Positions 7,917-16,408 of a DNA stretch of 64,000 bases are shown in pieces. Source of the DNA: Pedobacter frigiditerrae (GTDB lineage: Bacteria > Bacteroidota > Bacteroidia > Sphingobacteriales > Sphingobacteriaceae); NCBI RefSeq assembly GCF_004331645.1, contig NZ_SJSK01000002.1, positions 620,001 through 684,000 on the forward strand. The letters run 5' to 3'. The notes under the pieces were generated by a model. It was not told where the DNA came from. It saw only the letters and a program-made list of their open reading frames with translations, and searched no databases. Numbering within the stretch: the stretch's first letter is position 1; every line of letters begins with the position of its first letter. The translations under genes and the position numbers were made by a program.

Positions 7917-10157
7917 TTATCCCCTATTAACAAAAACTAGTTTCTCTCCTTTTTGGGTAAACAGCTTAGTTCTTTCTCTTAACATCTGATTGTGCCTAGA
8001 AGCTAAAACAAAATCGCCTTTTGGTAGCTTAATATTTAATTCGCCACCATTTTCACATAAAATTTCTATTCTAAGCGTAGCTCCTTCCCTATAGCTTGCA
8101 CTTACTAAAAATGCACCGGCTGTTCTTAAATCCTTAAAAGAGCAATCGTTCCAAGTAGAGGGTATGGCCGGAAAGACTTCTACATACCCATCCCTGCTTT
8201 GCAATAATAGTTCATGAACGCCTTGGGCGAAAGCAAAATTTCCTTCTAAAGTAAATGGACGGTAAGTAAAGCCAGAATACTGTCCTCCTTTTTGATCCCC
8301 ATTTAAATGGAAACTATTTGGAGAACAGAAATTTGAGGCAAATATTTGTAACTGTTTAATTGCCTTATCAGCTTGGTAAGCTCTTGCATATAATGAAGCC
8401 ATCCAACTAAAAGAATAACCTACCCAAGCTCTTGTTCCCTTTGCTTCTAACTGTTTAAATGAATTATCAATACGGATTTTGTCTTCCGCTTTATTATAAT
8501 CTAACAATGCCAATGGGTAAATCCCCATGTATTGAGACATGTGACGGTGAGAAGATGTTAGATTTTGACCGGGTGCGATGGTAAAGCCAGTTTCATTTAC
8601 TTCATAATCTGGCAATTGACTAGCTATAGTAGCCCAATGTTCAGCACCTTTTTTATCGCCCTTGGCAATTGAAACTTCTTTTGCTGCCTTGAATAAAAAT
8701 TTAGCCAAGCTTAAATCAAAATTACTCCATTTTTTAAACCAAGCAGAAATATCGTTATCGTTATATTCTGGACTAGAGCTTAAAGGCAGCATTCTCAGTC
8801 CATCTTTTGAAACACTAATGTTTTCTAAAAAAGTAGCCGACTGTATAATGTATGGATAGGCTTGCTCGTTTAGAAATTGCTTGTCCATACTGTATTTCCA
8901 TTGCCAATAAAAGTGTTGCGAACACCATGCGCTAACAGTTGGGCTCATGGCATACTGGTTCCACCCACCCATCGGTTTTCCACTCAATGCCACAACACCA
9001 GGAATATTTAAACCAGACACACCAAAGTAAGCTTTAGTATAAAGTTCACTTTCTCCCTTTACCTTCCAAAGCCAATCGGTAAAGGTTTTACCTTCTGCTA
9101 AATGGTTTGAGGTATAAGTTGGCCAATAACTTAATTGCGTATTTAAGTCATTATGAAAATCTCCTTTCCATGGCGGCAAACTGCCGTTATCTGCTGTCCA
9201 TACTGCTTGTAATGTAATGGCTGGCGCACCTTTTCTTGCAACAGAACCTAATTTGTACATTTCAAGGTAATATTGCTTTTGCACCAATTCATCAGGAATA
9301 GAAATAGACGATTTATTCCAATAACTTGTCCACCATTTGGTATGCGTATCCCAACCAGTTGGTTCTTTAGCAGTTGTAGATATAGGTGGCATAACAGCCT
9401 CGGCATCTTTACTAACCGTCCACGAGCCTATAATTTTGTTCTTTATTTTTCGCCACGTGATTAACACTTCATAAAAATGTCCATCTGTCATTGGTTGTTT
9501 ATAACGGATGCTGTTTGGTGTTTTGGTAACATCGCCTTTGGCATAACCTAATTTTTGTAAACCTTGTCCGGCATGGCTATTATCAGCAGTTGCTTTCTCG
9601 TTGCCAGCATAATTGTGCACAATTAAATTGGGCAATACATCAACGTTTTCTAAGTTCTCGAAACCGAAGAAACCTTGGTTTTTTGTAGCATGGATATAAC
9701 AATTAAATACTATGCCGTTTTGAAATTTCACGGTATTTAAGGCTGTATTTATTTCCAAAACATTTGACAACACTTTACCAAAACTACTCACATTAAACTC
9801 TATTGCAGCTGCCGGAATCTTGGTTGGTGTTGTTTCATGATAAGGGTCGTCTAATGTTTTTTGAACAATACGATATTCCTTTTTTTCTACCTGTTGCTGC
9901 ACCCATTTAAAACTATAAGTAGTTAAATCTGGCAAAGCTTTTCTTTCATCCCATAAATCAGCACGATCTAAAGAAAGTCTTAATTTGTCTCCCTTTCCCC
10001 AAATCAAAGCGCCTAACATTCCATTGCCTAAAGGCATCCCTTCATCCCACCTAGTGGCAAGCTTTTCAAAACTGAGGTTATAATTTGATAACGTTTGAGC
10101 AAAGCTGAATTGGTAAACAAAGTTGATGAGTATAATTAGTGATATCTTTTTCATCAT
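7917..10157 (-). CDS. Glycoside hydrolase, GH95-like (alpha-L-fucosidase/galactosidase clan)
   Basis: A 746-residue secreted enzyme with signal peptide ...FSFAQ (1-21). The N-terminal beta domain carries RWDEGMPLGNGMLGALIWG (37-54), the entry box of GH95 proteins. An (alpha/alpha)6 catalytic barrel follows, then a C-terminal beta domain (LLQSRDGYVEVFPAIPSTW, 651-669). GH95 enzymes remove alpha-1,2-L-fucose or L-galactose by inversion. The expected catalytic area is present but altered: the usual NxN..M/LNYWP box reads DLNTQLSYWP (337-346), the Glu of SPE (464) is kept, and the late Asp before GNF is Glu (E638 in TLEGNF). It may therefore belong to a side branch with a different specificity. 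It is the last gene of the enzyme operon, 11 bp after the peptidase gene. Confidence 0.8.
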   Translation of the reverse strand: MMKKISLIILINFVYQFSFAQTLSNYNLSFEKLATRWDEGMPLGNGMLGALIWGKGDKLRLSLDRADLWDERKALPDLTTYSFKWVQQQVEKKEYRIVQKTLDDPYHETTPTKIPAAAIEFNVSSFGKVLSNVLEINTALNTVKFQNGIVFNCYIHATKNQGFFGFENLENVDVLPNLIVHNYAGNEKATADNSHAGQGLQKLGYAKGDVTKTPNSIRYKQPMTDGHFYEVLITWRKIKNKIIGSWTVSKDAEAVMPPISTTAKEPTGWDTHTKWWTSYWNKSSISIPDELVQKQYYLEMYKLGSVARKGAPAITLQAVWTADNGSLPPWKGDFHNDLNTQLSYWPTYTSNHLAEGKTFTDWLWKVKGESELYTKAYFGVSGLNIPGVVALSGKPMGGWNQYAMSPTVSAWCSQHFYWQWKYSMDKQFLNEQAYPYIIQSATFLENISVSKDGLRMLPLSSSPEYNDNDISAWFKKWSNFDLSLAKFLFKAAKEVSIAKGDKKGAEHWATIASQLPDYEVNETGFTIAPGQNLTSSHRHMSQYMGIYPLALLDYNKAEDKIRIDNSFKQLEAKGTRAWVGYSFSWMASLYARAYQADKAIKQLQIFASNFCSPNSFHLNGDQKGGQYSGFTYRPFTLEGNFAFAQGVHELLLQSRDGYVEVFPAIPSTWNDCSFKDLRTAGAFLVSASYREGATLRIEILCENGGELNIKLPKGDFVLASRHNQMLRERTKLFTQKGEKLVFVNRG

Positions 10158-10168
10158 AAGGCAAGCTA

Positions 10169-11677
10169 TTAATTCTGAGGAGGGAAATTAAATGGTTTCC
10201 ATTGCGGGTATTTCGTTAATTCTTTTTCTACATCATCACTAATTGGAATACCCCAGGTTTCCCAGAAAGGCGCTAAATTTCTTTTTACCACGTCCGAATA
10301 GGTTTTAACCCATAAATCACGCTTTTTCTGATCATTCATCCTACCTATACTTGGTCCTATTTTTTGATATTCTTTAAAGAAAGATTTAAAACTTTCCCAT
10401 CCAAATCCTTCTTGCATCTGACGGAACATAATTAAACCAAGGAAAGGATCACTTTTCCATTTTTCATAACCAGAACCTTCCTTGAAATATTTTTTCATCA
10501 TTTTTTGGGTATTTTCACTTGATACACCGCTATGAGCATCGTCTCTACCGCCAATTAGCCTATCGAACATATAAATAGAAAAGAAATTATTACTTACTTC
10601 TGTTGTACCACCAAAAACCCAGTTCAGGTTCTGCATGTTATGACCAATTTCGTGAAAAAATCCCCAATTCGCTCCGCCTTTACTTGGCTTCATTAATAAT
10701 TCTGGATTTGCCATGATTTCATTAGACAGCATTTTTCTGGTTGGAGAATGGTGTATCATAATTGGATAACCACTGTGCATGTATCCACCACCAATATGTT
10801 CATCTGGTACCATGCGTTGTGGCCTGTAAAATGGAGCTGGCATATTTGCTAAATCTAATTCACCAAGCACTACCAAATCCCATAATTTTAAAACTTCTTC
10901 TGGATTTTTAATCGTTTGTAAAACACTATCTGGCAAGGTTAAAATTACATTCTCGGTTGCTATTTCTCCCCAAGGCGCTTTATTGTTATTCAATTGATTT
11001 TCCCAATCAGCTTTTGATGATTTACCCAACACAAAAAGTGGTGCAGCTACAGCATGGCTGATGTTAAAATCAATTGTTCTACTGTCACTTTTCGGTTTAA
11101 TATTGATGTAGATTAAGCCACCAAACGGAGATGCCAATTTATTTTTACCGATCACCAATTTTTGATTTTTAGTGATGATGGGCATTCTACGCCAATCTTC
11201 TTTTCCTGCAACCCAATAGTTTAATCGATCACTATGCACACCAATCTGAACTTCTAAATCTTTTACGTCCGTATTTTTTGGCACCTCAATTTCTATGTAT
11301 TCTCCTGCCATGGCATACAAGCCAGTGCTGTACATTGTAGCATTATCGTAACCAGAATAGCCTAATGTAGAAACGATGGATACTAAACTATCAGCCATTT
11401 TTTTATGATCTACAGTTACCTTTTTGCTAACAAATTGATATCCTGTTTTTACAGCGCCAGGAAAGACATTTGCTGATGGTTGAGCTTTGATGTTTTTGTA
11501 ATCCGTGCTCTTTAATGCCTCATCGCTCCATTTTGAAATTGCCGTTCTAAAAACTGTATCATTTTTAGATAAGGTTTTTTGCGGCGTAATTAAAACTGTT
11601 GCTGGATCCTTTGTTGCATCTTGTGCAAAGGTGGTTAGCCCAGTTGCTAAAAATGCGAAGGTTAATAATTGTTTCAT
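10169..11677 (-). CDS. M60-family (enhancin-like) zinc metallopeptidase
   Basis: A 502-residue secreted protein; signal peptide 1-19 (...LTTFAQ). The gluzincin motif HEIGH is at 342-346, with the third ligand-type Glu in GTTEVSNN (E360), matching the HExxH-(8-28)-E pattern of the peptidase M60 family. The preceding ~200 residues (GEYIEIEVP, VQIGVHSDRLNYW) match the beta-domain normally found before the M60 catalytic part. Characterised M60-like proteases cut proteins next to O-glycans, for example mucins. Embedded between GH27 and GH95-like genes, it is probably part of the same degradative pathway, acting on a glycoprotein backbone at the surface or in the periplasm (inference). Confidence 0.88.
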   Translation of the reverse strand: MKQLLTFAFLATGLTTFAQDATKDPATVLITPQKTLSKNDTVFRTAISKWSDEALKSTDYKNIKAQPSANVFPGAVKTGYQFVSKKVTVDHKKMADSLVSIVSTLGYSGYDNATMYSTGLYAMAGEYIEIEVPKNTDVKDLEVQIGVHSDRLNYWVAGKEDWRRMPIITKNQKLVIGKNKLASPFGGLIYINIKPKSDSRTIDFNISHAVAAPLFVLGKSSKADWENQLNNNKAPWGEIATENVILTLPDSVLQTIKNPEEVLKLWDLVVLGELDLANMPAPFYRPQRMVPDEHIGGGYMHSGYPIMIHHSPTRKMLSNEIMANPELLMKPSKGGANWGFFHEIGHNMQNLNWVFGGTTEVSNNFFSIYMFDRLIGGRDDAHSGVSSENTQKMMKKYFKEGSGYEKWKSDPFLGLIMFRQMQEGFGWESFKSFFKEYQKIGPSIGRMNDQKKRDLWVKTYSDVVKRNLAPFWETWGIPISDDVEKELTKYPQWKPFNFPPQN

Positions 11678-11736
11678 TTGTGTGTATGTTTATTAGTTTT
11701 TAGTTTATTTATTGAAAAGAAATTTTATCGAGGTCC

Positions 11737-12936
11737 CTAAACTTTTTTTAATCGAAAAACCTTTGTTTCATGTGAGGTAATTTTGCCAGTCCATTTATTA
11801 GCTATACCTATAATTTTATGCAGCCATAAATCTTTAACCTGATATTTACCCTCTAAACCTAACTCTAGAAAGTTTATTTTTGAATCTTGCACAATAGATG
11901 ATTTATTTAAAATGGCAATTGCATAATCGCCATTAGCCAAAGGGCGAATAAAAACATCCCAAATTGGGGTGTTAATTTTTCGCTCTGCTTGTTTGCCAAG
12001 TGGATCTTGATTTAAAGCAATCACTTCGCTGTTTAGCAGTATGTTTTTTGCAGCTTCATCCATTTTCCGAATATCATTACTGGCGTAAATTGGAGAGTTT
12101 AACATACACCACATACTCATTTGACTTTGGTATTCGTTGTCAGTACAACCAATTCCACCTAAATCGCCCGACGGCCCTTTATAACCTCTTAAACCAGTTA
12201 CCAGCATATCGCCATCATTCCATTTACCAGGGCCAGAAAATTGCGCCAAACTTGCATTTTTATCAATTACATCATAAATACCTACACCGCCCTTATTTTC
12301 TTTGTCTATCCATTTATCTCTTATATCGAAAGTAGTGCGCCAACTCTGTCCACCTATTTCAGCACCCCATTTCCAAGGTTCGCGTGGCCCCCATTCGCAA
12401 ATACCAAGCACAATTTCTCTTCCCGAATTGCGTAAAGCCTTAGCCATTATACCGTAGCGTTTTTTGGCTGTTTCTACATCTTCTGGAGCATTGCAATAAT
12501 CGTATTTTAAGTAATCAATACCCCAAGAAGCAAAAGTTTTGGCATCTTGTTCTTCGAAATTTAAACTGCCTGTAAAACCACCACAGGTTAATGGAGCTGC
12601 ATCAGAGTAAATACCCAACTTCATTCCCTTGCTGTGAATGTAATCTGCCAAAGCCTTAATACCAGAAGGAAACTTTTTTGGGTCTGCAATCATATTATTT
12701 CTATAATCACGACCCCCTTGCCAGCAATCATCAATAAAAATGTATTGATAACCAGCCTTAACCATACCAGTTGAACTCATTGCATCGACTATTTCTTTTA
12801 CATCTTTCTCGTTTATCTTATTAGATAAGAGATTCCAACTCATCCATCCCATTGGAGGCGTTGGAGCAAGTTTTACTTCTTGCGCAATAGTTTTTGCACC
12901 AATTAGCAGCAGGGCGATAATTAATTTGAATTTCAT
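11737..12936 (-). CDS. GH27 alpha-galactosidase
   Basis: A 399-residue retaining alpha-D-galactosidase (or alpha-N-acetylgalactosaminidase). I place the start at ATG 12936, giving signal peptide MKFKLIIALLLIGAKTIAQ and a 1-bp gap after the GH35 stop; an upstream in-frame extension would overlap GH35 and hide the signal peptide. The GH27 boxes are all there: TPPMGWMSWN (26-35), FIDDCW (67-72), GIYSDA, nucleophile D146 in YLKYDYC, and acid/base D204 in TTFDI. A C-terminal beta domain follows (about 310-399). The role is removal of terminal alpha-linked galactose. Together with GH35 and the GH95-like enzyme it points to a galactose-rich glycan. Confidence 0.93.
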   Translation of the reverse strand: MKFKLIIALLLIGAKTIAQEVKLAPTPPMGWMSWNLLSNKINEKDVKEIVDAMSSTGMVKAGYQYIFIDDCWQGGRDYRNNMIADPKKFPSGIKALADYIHSKGMKLGIYSDAAPLTCGGFTGSLNFEEQDAKTFASWGIDYLKYDYCNAPEDVETAKKRYGIMAKALRNSGREIVLGICEWGPREPWKWGAEIGGQSWRTTFDIRDKWIDKENKGGVGIYDVIDKNASLAQFSGPGKWNDGDMLVTGLRGYKGPSGDLGGIGCTDNEYQSQMSMWCMLNSPIYASNDIRKMDEAAKNILLNSEVIALNQDPLGKQAERKINTPIWDVFIRPLANGDYAIAILNKSSIVQDSKINFLELGLEGKYQVKDLWLHKIIGIANKWTGKITSHETKVFRLKKV

Positions 12937-12937
12937 T

Positions 12938-15340
12938 TTATAATCCTTTAAATAAAGTAGTTGAAAGATAAATTTTATAATCTTTAATTCTACCATTTGC
13001 ATTATCTTGTCTAGGCAATACTTTAACACTTGCTATTTGGTAATTTTTACCTAAATCTATTACAATTTGATGTGGTGGTTTAGGCGATGTATTCTCCCAT
13101 TCGGTATGCCAAATACTAGTAAACTGTAAATCGAAAACGTTTACTGCACTACCATCATCCCCTCCTACCTCTTCACTATCAGCAAATACTACTTTCCAAT
13201 TGGTACGTGGTATTTCTTTTCCGCTTGCGTCGTATAAATTAATTTCGGCAATGGTTGTAAATGGTTGTCCTTTTTGTTCTGACAAAGCCTCTAAGGCAAA
13301 ATACCTAGCAGAGGTTGGTTTAAATGTAACTGTTTGCAATTTGTTAGTGTTTTCAAAACTACCTGCTGCAATTGGAGTTAATGCAGTAGCATCCCATTTT
13401 TGGCTTGCAGATTTATGTTTTTGAGGTAGTGGCTCATTTACTTGATCTAATATTGGATGATCCAAGAAAGTTAATTCTGGTTTCGCAGAGCCATATAGAT
13501 CAAACACCACAACTTCATTTATTCCTTTTTTTAACCAACTTTTAGGAACCAACATGGTTTGTGTTGGGCCAATGCTCCAATAACGACTTAAACAATGTCC
13601 GTTTACCCAAACTAAACCCTTATTCCATTTACTTAGATCTAAATAAGTGTTTTCAATGGCATTTACAACAAAAGTGCCTTTGTAAAAACCTGCTTCTGGG
13701 TTTTCATCAGTATATAATTTGTTTTTATCGGTGATGAAGCTATCATGAGCAATATTCCTGTCTATTTGTGAGTGTTTGCTCATGATGGTTTGCTTGGTAA
13801 ATGCCTGGTATTTAACCGGAATAGTTACATCACCTAAGCGAATTGGATAGTTCTTCCAATTTTTTATTTCTGTTTTTTTATTTTCATCAACTAAAAATAC
13901 ACGACCGTGGATACCTTTTCTATCGTGCATATGCCCACCATAGTTTACACGACCGGTAGCTTCCACCAAAACGGAAAGTTGTGCAGCTTTAATTCTTGCA
14001 GGTAATTCTATGCTGAACTTGTTTTTTCGCCTATCTAAACTTCCAATTAACTTGTTATCTAAATAAACCAAAGCATAATCATGTATATCATCAAAAGTTA
14101 ATGTGGTTTTAGCACCTGCCGGGATGTTAGCTTTATACATGACACAACCAAAATCTTGATTTAAATCTTCCATCAACATCGGGGTTTCATTCAAAGTAGC
14201 TTTAGGCAAATTCTGATTTAAGGCAGCAAAAGAGCTAAATTTTACGGGATCCAAAGTTTGGAATTTCTGTTTAGCAGGAATTGGGGTAAGCTGCTCACCT
14301 TCTTGTAAATATTTCTCAAATAATTCTCTCAAGGCATAAAATTTCTCTGTCGGATTACCTGCTTCATCTATAGGTGCATCATAATCGTAACTACTTGTTT
14401 GTGGCAAGTAAGGTGGCGAATTTGCACCTGCATAGGTACCAAACGTTGTACCACCATGAACCATATAAATACTGAAAGAAGCTTTTTGGTCAAGCATATA
14501 TTTCAATTCATTTACAATTCTCTTCGTATCACCTTTATGGTGTGGACGGCCCCAGCTATCAAACCAACCTGGATAATATTCGCCACACATTAATGGCCCA
14601 GTAGGTTGTAGATCTCTAAGCGCTTTAAAATTCGCTTCGGGATTGCTACCAAAATTTACAACTGCAAATAAACCCTCAGGATGATCTGCCTTTAACTGAG
14701 AGGGGCCATCACAATGGAATAATGGAACCGTAAAGCCAGCCTCTTGTAAATTAGCTTTAATGATGTTCATGTAAGCTTTGTCGCTTCCATAACTTCCATA
14801 CTCGTTTTCTACCTGCACCATTAAAATATTACCACCTTTGGTAATTTGCAAGGGAGCCAATTCTTTACCAACTGCCATTAGGTATTTTTTGCTGCGTTCT
14901 AAAAAGTAAGGATGTTGCGTGCGAAGTTTTATGGTTTTGTCCTTTAATAACCACCAAGGGAATCCACCAAATTCCCATTCGGCACAAGAGTAAGGACCTG
15001 GTCTTAAAATCACATATAAACCTTCTTCTTGTGCTATTTTGCAGAATGTTTTTGCGTCTGCCTGGCCAGACCAAGTAAATTGATCCTTTTGGTTTTCATG
15101 CATGTTCCAAAATAGATAGGCACAAACCGTATTTAAGCCCATTGCCTTTGCCATTTTTAAACGACTACGCCATTCTGCTTTCGGAATACGGGCAAAATGC
15201 ATTTCGCCACAACGAATTACGTAGGGTTTTCCATTTAATTCGAAATTTTCGGTACCGATAGCAAAACTCTGTGTTTGTTGGGCTTTTAAAGTGTTTACAA
15301 AAAATAGCGTAAAAACAACGAGTAGCGTTTTAAAATTCAT
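12938..15340 (-). CDS. GH35 beta-galactosidase with C-terminal discoidin-like module
   Basis: An 800-residue secreted exo-beta-galactosidase and first gene of the enzyme operon. Signal peptide 1-20. The TIM barrel has LRPGPYSCAEWEFGG (112-126), acid/base E180 in VENEYG and nucleophile E254 in CGEYYPGWFDSWG. Beta-jelly-roll domains occupy about 360-620. The tail (about 655-800) contains discoidin (F5/8C-like) pieces in swapped order: the strand set ending SARYFALEAL...AEINLYD comes first, then TSIWHTEW, IDLG and RIKDYKIYLS, and the protein ends ...LFKGL. I recall this ending from other Bacteroidota glycosidases, so it is probably a permuted module, not a truncation. Two CAAACGTTTG palindromes lie 115 and 191 bases upstream of the start. 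Confidence 0.94.
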   Translation of the reverse strand: MNFKTLLVVFTLFFVNTLKAQQTQSFAIGTENFELNGKPYVIRCGEMHFARIPKAEWRSRLKMAKAMGLNTVCAYLFWNMHENQKDQFTWSGQADAKTFCKIAQEEGLYVILRPGPYSCAEWEFGGFPWWLLKDKTIKLRTQHPYFLERSKKYLMAVGKELAPLQITKGGNILMVQVENEYGSYGSDKAYMNIIKANLQEAGFTVPLFHCDGPSQLKADHPEGLFAVVNFGSNPEANFKALRDLQPTGPLMCGEYYPGWFDSWGRPHHKGDTKRIVNELKYMLDQKASFSIYMVHGGTTFGTYAGANSPPYLPQTSSYDYDAPIDEAGNPTEKFYALRELFEKYLQEGEQLTPIPAKQKFQTLDPVKFSSFAALNQNLPKATLNETPMLMEDLNQDFGCVMYKANIPAGAKTTLTFDDIHDYALVYLDNKLIGSLDRRKNKFSIELPARIKAAQLSVLVEATGRVNYGGHMHDRKGIHGRVFLVDENKKTEIKNWKNYPIRLGDVTIPVKYQAFTKQTIMSKHSQIDRNIAHDSFITDKNKLYTDENPEAGFYKGTFVVNAIENTYLDLSKWNKGLVWVNGHCLSRYWSIGPTQTMLVPKSWLKKGINEVVVFDLYGSAKPELTFLDHPILDQVNEPLPQKHKSASQKWDATALTPIAAGSFENTNKLQTVTFKPTSARYFALEALSEQKGQPFTTIAEINLYDASGKEIPRTNWKVVFADSEEVGGDDGSAVNVFDLQFTSIWHTEWENTSPKPPHQIVIDLGKNYQIASVKVLPRQDNANGRIKDYKIYLSTTLFKGL

Positions 15341-15455
15341 TCTGATTCAATTTGGTGTTTAATTTTTTATTTAGCCCAACAATAAATGTATAAGCCTGAA
15401 TTAATTAAAGCCAAAATAGACATGTATATTCTTTTATGCAGGGTAATTCACAACA

Positions 15456-15465
15456 CAAACGTTTG
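15456..15465. promoter_or_regulatory. Palindromic operator CAAACGTTTG, GH35-proximal
   Basis: An exact copy of the palindrome found before the SusC operon, here 115 bases upstream of the GH35 start (context ACACAAACGTTTGATT). The centre-to-centre distance to the distal copy at 15532 is 76 bp, about seven helical turns, which would suit looping or cooperative binding by a dimeric or tetrameric LacI-type protein. Confidence 0.7.
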
Positions 15466-15531
15466 ATTTTTATTTTATTGAAGTATTTTTTCTTTCATTA
15501 CCCTAACCTTACAGCTTAAAACACAAGAAAT

Positions 15532-15541
15532 CAAACGTTTG
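15532..15541. promoter_or_regulatory. Palindromic operator CAAACGTTTG, GH35-distal
   Basis: Fourth exact copy. Read on the minus strand its context is GCACAAACGTTTGATT, almost the same extended sequence as the 15456 copy, so the pair is in inverted orientation beyond the 10-bp core. Confidence 0.7.
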
Positions 15542-15645
15542 TGCTGATAAACTTTAGTCTTTGAAAGGGTAGCTTTGGACACGGTCTATACCAACTTCAT
15601 AAATGAATTATACCAGCATATCTATTTCGACAAATTTAACTCGGG

Positions 15646-15806
15646 GTTAAAACGGGGTTTGCTCGGATATATTTGTCACAAGTCCGAACAAAGTCCGAAC
15701 CAAGCCCGTCTAAAGTCCGTCTTAACCCATACGCCTTTACGAACTTTTTACGATACTGCCTTAACTAAAGGTTAAACAAAGCGTAGGCATTAAACCCTAT
15801 TTTAAC
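15646..15806. repeat. Inverted repeat enclosing four 11-bp tandem repeats
   Basis: Four consecutive 11-base units at 15679-15722 read CAAGTCCGAAC, AAAGTCCGAAC, CAAGCCCGTCT and AAAGTCCGTCT. They sit inside a long inverted repeat: GTTAAAACGGGGTTT (15646-15660) against AAACCCTATTTTAAC (15792-15806), 13 of 15 matching. An open frame across this stretch lacks an ATG and the 11-base period is not a multiple of three, so coding is unlikely. It may be a small non-autonomous repeat element or a phased protein-binding array; nature unknown. Confidence 0.5.
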
Positions 15807-15920
15807 AAGGGCAAAACAAAGCTTATTTTAGATTATTACAATTGATTCCAATTCGCAAAAATTGAATGTAGGCTAGGTATTTGTATTTATTTATCAATTC
15901 GATTTTTAGTAATTTCAAAC

Positions 15921-15928
15921 TATCTTTG
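15921..15928 (+). promoter_or_regulatory. Bacteroidota -7 promoter box before DUF2200
   Basis: TATCTTTG matches the Bacteroidota -7 consensus TAnnTTTG and lies 39 bases before the ATG of the DUF2200 gene. A good TTTG -33 box is not seen at the expected distance, so this is a candidate only. Confidence 0.4.
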
Positions 15929-15966
15929 GTTTAGGCCAAATTTTAAGAAACCAAAAAGCACAAGAC

Positions 15967-16332
15967 ATGAACACTTCCGACATACACAACCAGCGAATGG
16001 CTAACATGACCTTTACCTCGGTTTATCCAATGTACATTGCGAAAGTAGAGAAGAAAGGCCGAACAAAGGAAGAATTGCATCAAGTTATCACATGGTTAAC
16101 TGGCTTTGATGACGAGAAACTGCAAGAACTAATTGACAAAAAAGTAACTTTTGAAACATTCTTCCAACAGGCAAAGCTTAACCCTAATGCACCTCTTATT
16201 ACTGGACTAATTTGTGGCTATCGCATAGAAGATATCGAGAACCCATTAACACAACAGGTACGTTATCTAGATAAATTGGTAGATGAGCTGGCAAAAGGCA
16301 GAAAGATGGAAAAGATATTGAGAGGTTCTTAG
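15967..16332 (+). CDS. DUF2200 family protein
   Basis: A 121-residue cytosolic protein without signal peptide or membrane segment. It matches the small conserved family DUF2200 over its whole length (MANMTFTSVYPMYIAKVEKKGR at 11-32 in key positions M..MTF.SVYP.Y..KVEKKGR, then WLTGFD at about 44-49 and GLICGYRIEDIENPL near 78-92). The function of the family is unknown; its fold and small size suggest a binding protein. It stands alone between the PUL and a tRNA, with its own candidate promoter and a bidirectional terminator 31 bases after its stop. Confidence 0.85.
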   Translation: MNTSDIHNQRMANMTFTSVYPMYIAKVEKKGRTKEELHQVITWLTGFDDEKLQELIDKKVTFETFFQQAKLNPNAPLITGLICGYRIEDIENPLTQQVRYLDKLVDELAKGRKMEKILRGS

Positions 16333-16363
16333 AATTCTGAAAAGAGCTTCAAACATCAATAAA

Positions 16364-16400
16364 AAACAAAGCCTAATAATATGATTATTAGGCTTTGTTT
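16364..16400. terminator. Bidirectional terminator between DUF2200 and tRNA-Leu
   Basis: AAACAAAGCCTAATAAT (16364-16380) pairs with ATTATTAGGCTTTGTTT (16384-16400), a 17-bp perfect stem with a 3-base loop. It has A-rich sequence on one side and T-rich ends on both strands, and lies between converging DUF2200 (+) and tRNA-Leu (-). Confidence 0.85.
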
Positions 16401-16408
16401 ATATTATG

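Noticed and set aside
12000..12335. A 111-codon plus-strand frame opposite the GH27 gene
   Set aside because: It is fully antisense to a well-supported GH27 alpha-galactosidase and has no protein-like features.
12937..13029. An upstream start for GH27 adding 31 residues
   Set aside because: It would overlap the GH35 coding end and place a signal peptide internally; ATG 12936 gives a clean signal peptide one base after the GH35 stop.
15575..15775. A 66-codon plus-strand frame in the repeat-rich region before DUF2200
   Set aside because: It starts with TTG, overlaps the 11-bp tandem repeat whose period is not a multiple of three, and shows no recognisable domain.
15646..15806. A CRISPR array
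   Set aside because: The repeats are 11 bases, contiguous without spacers, and degenerate; no cas genes are near.
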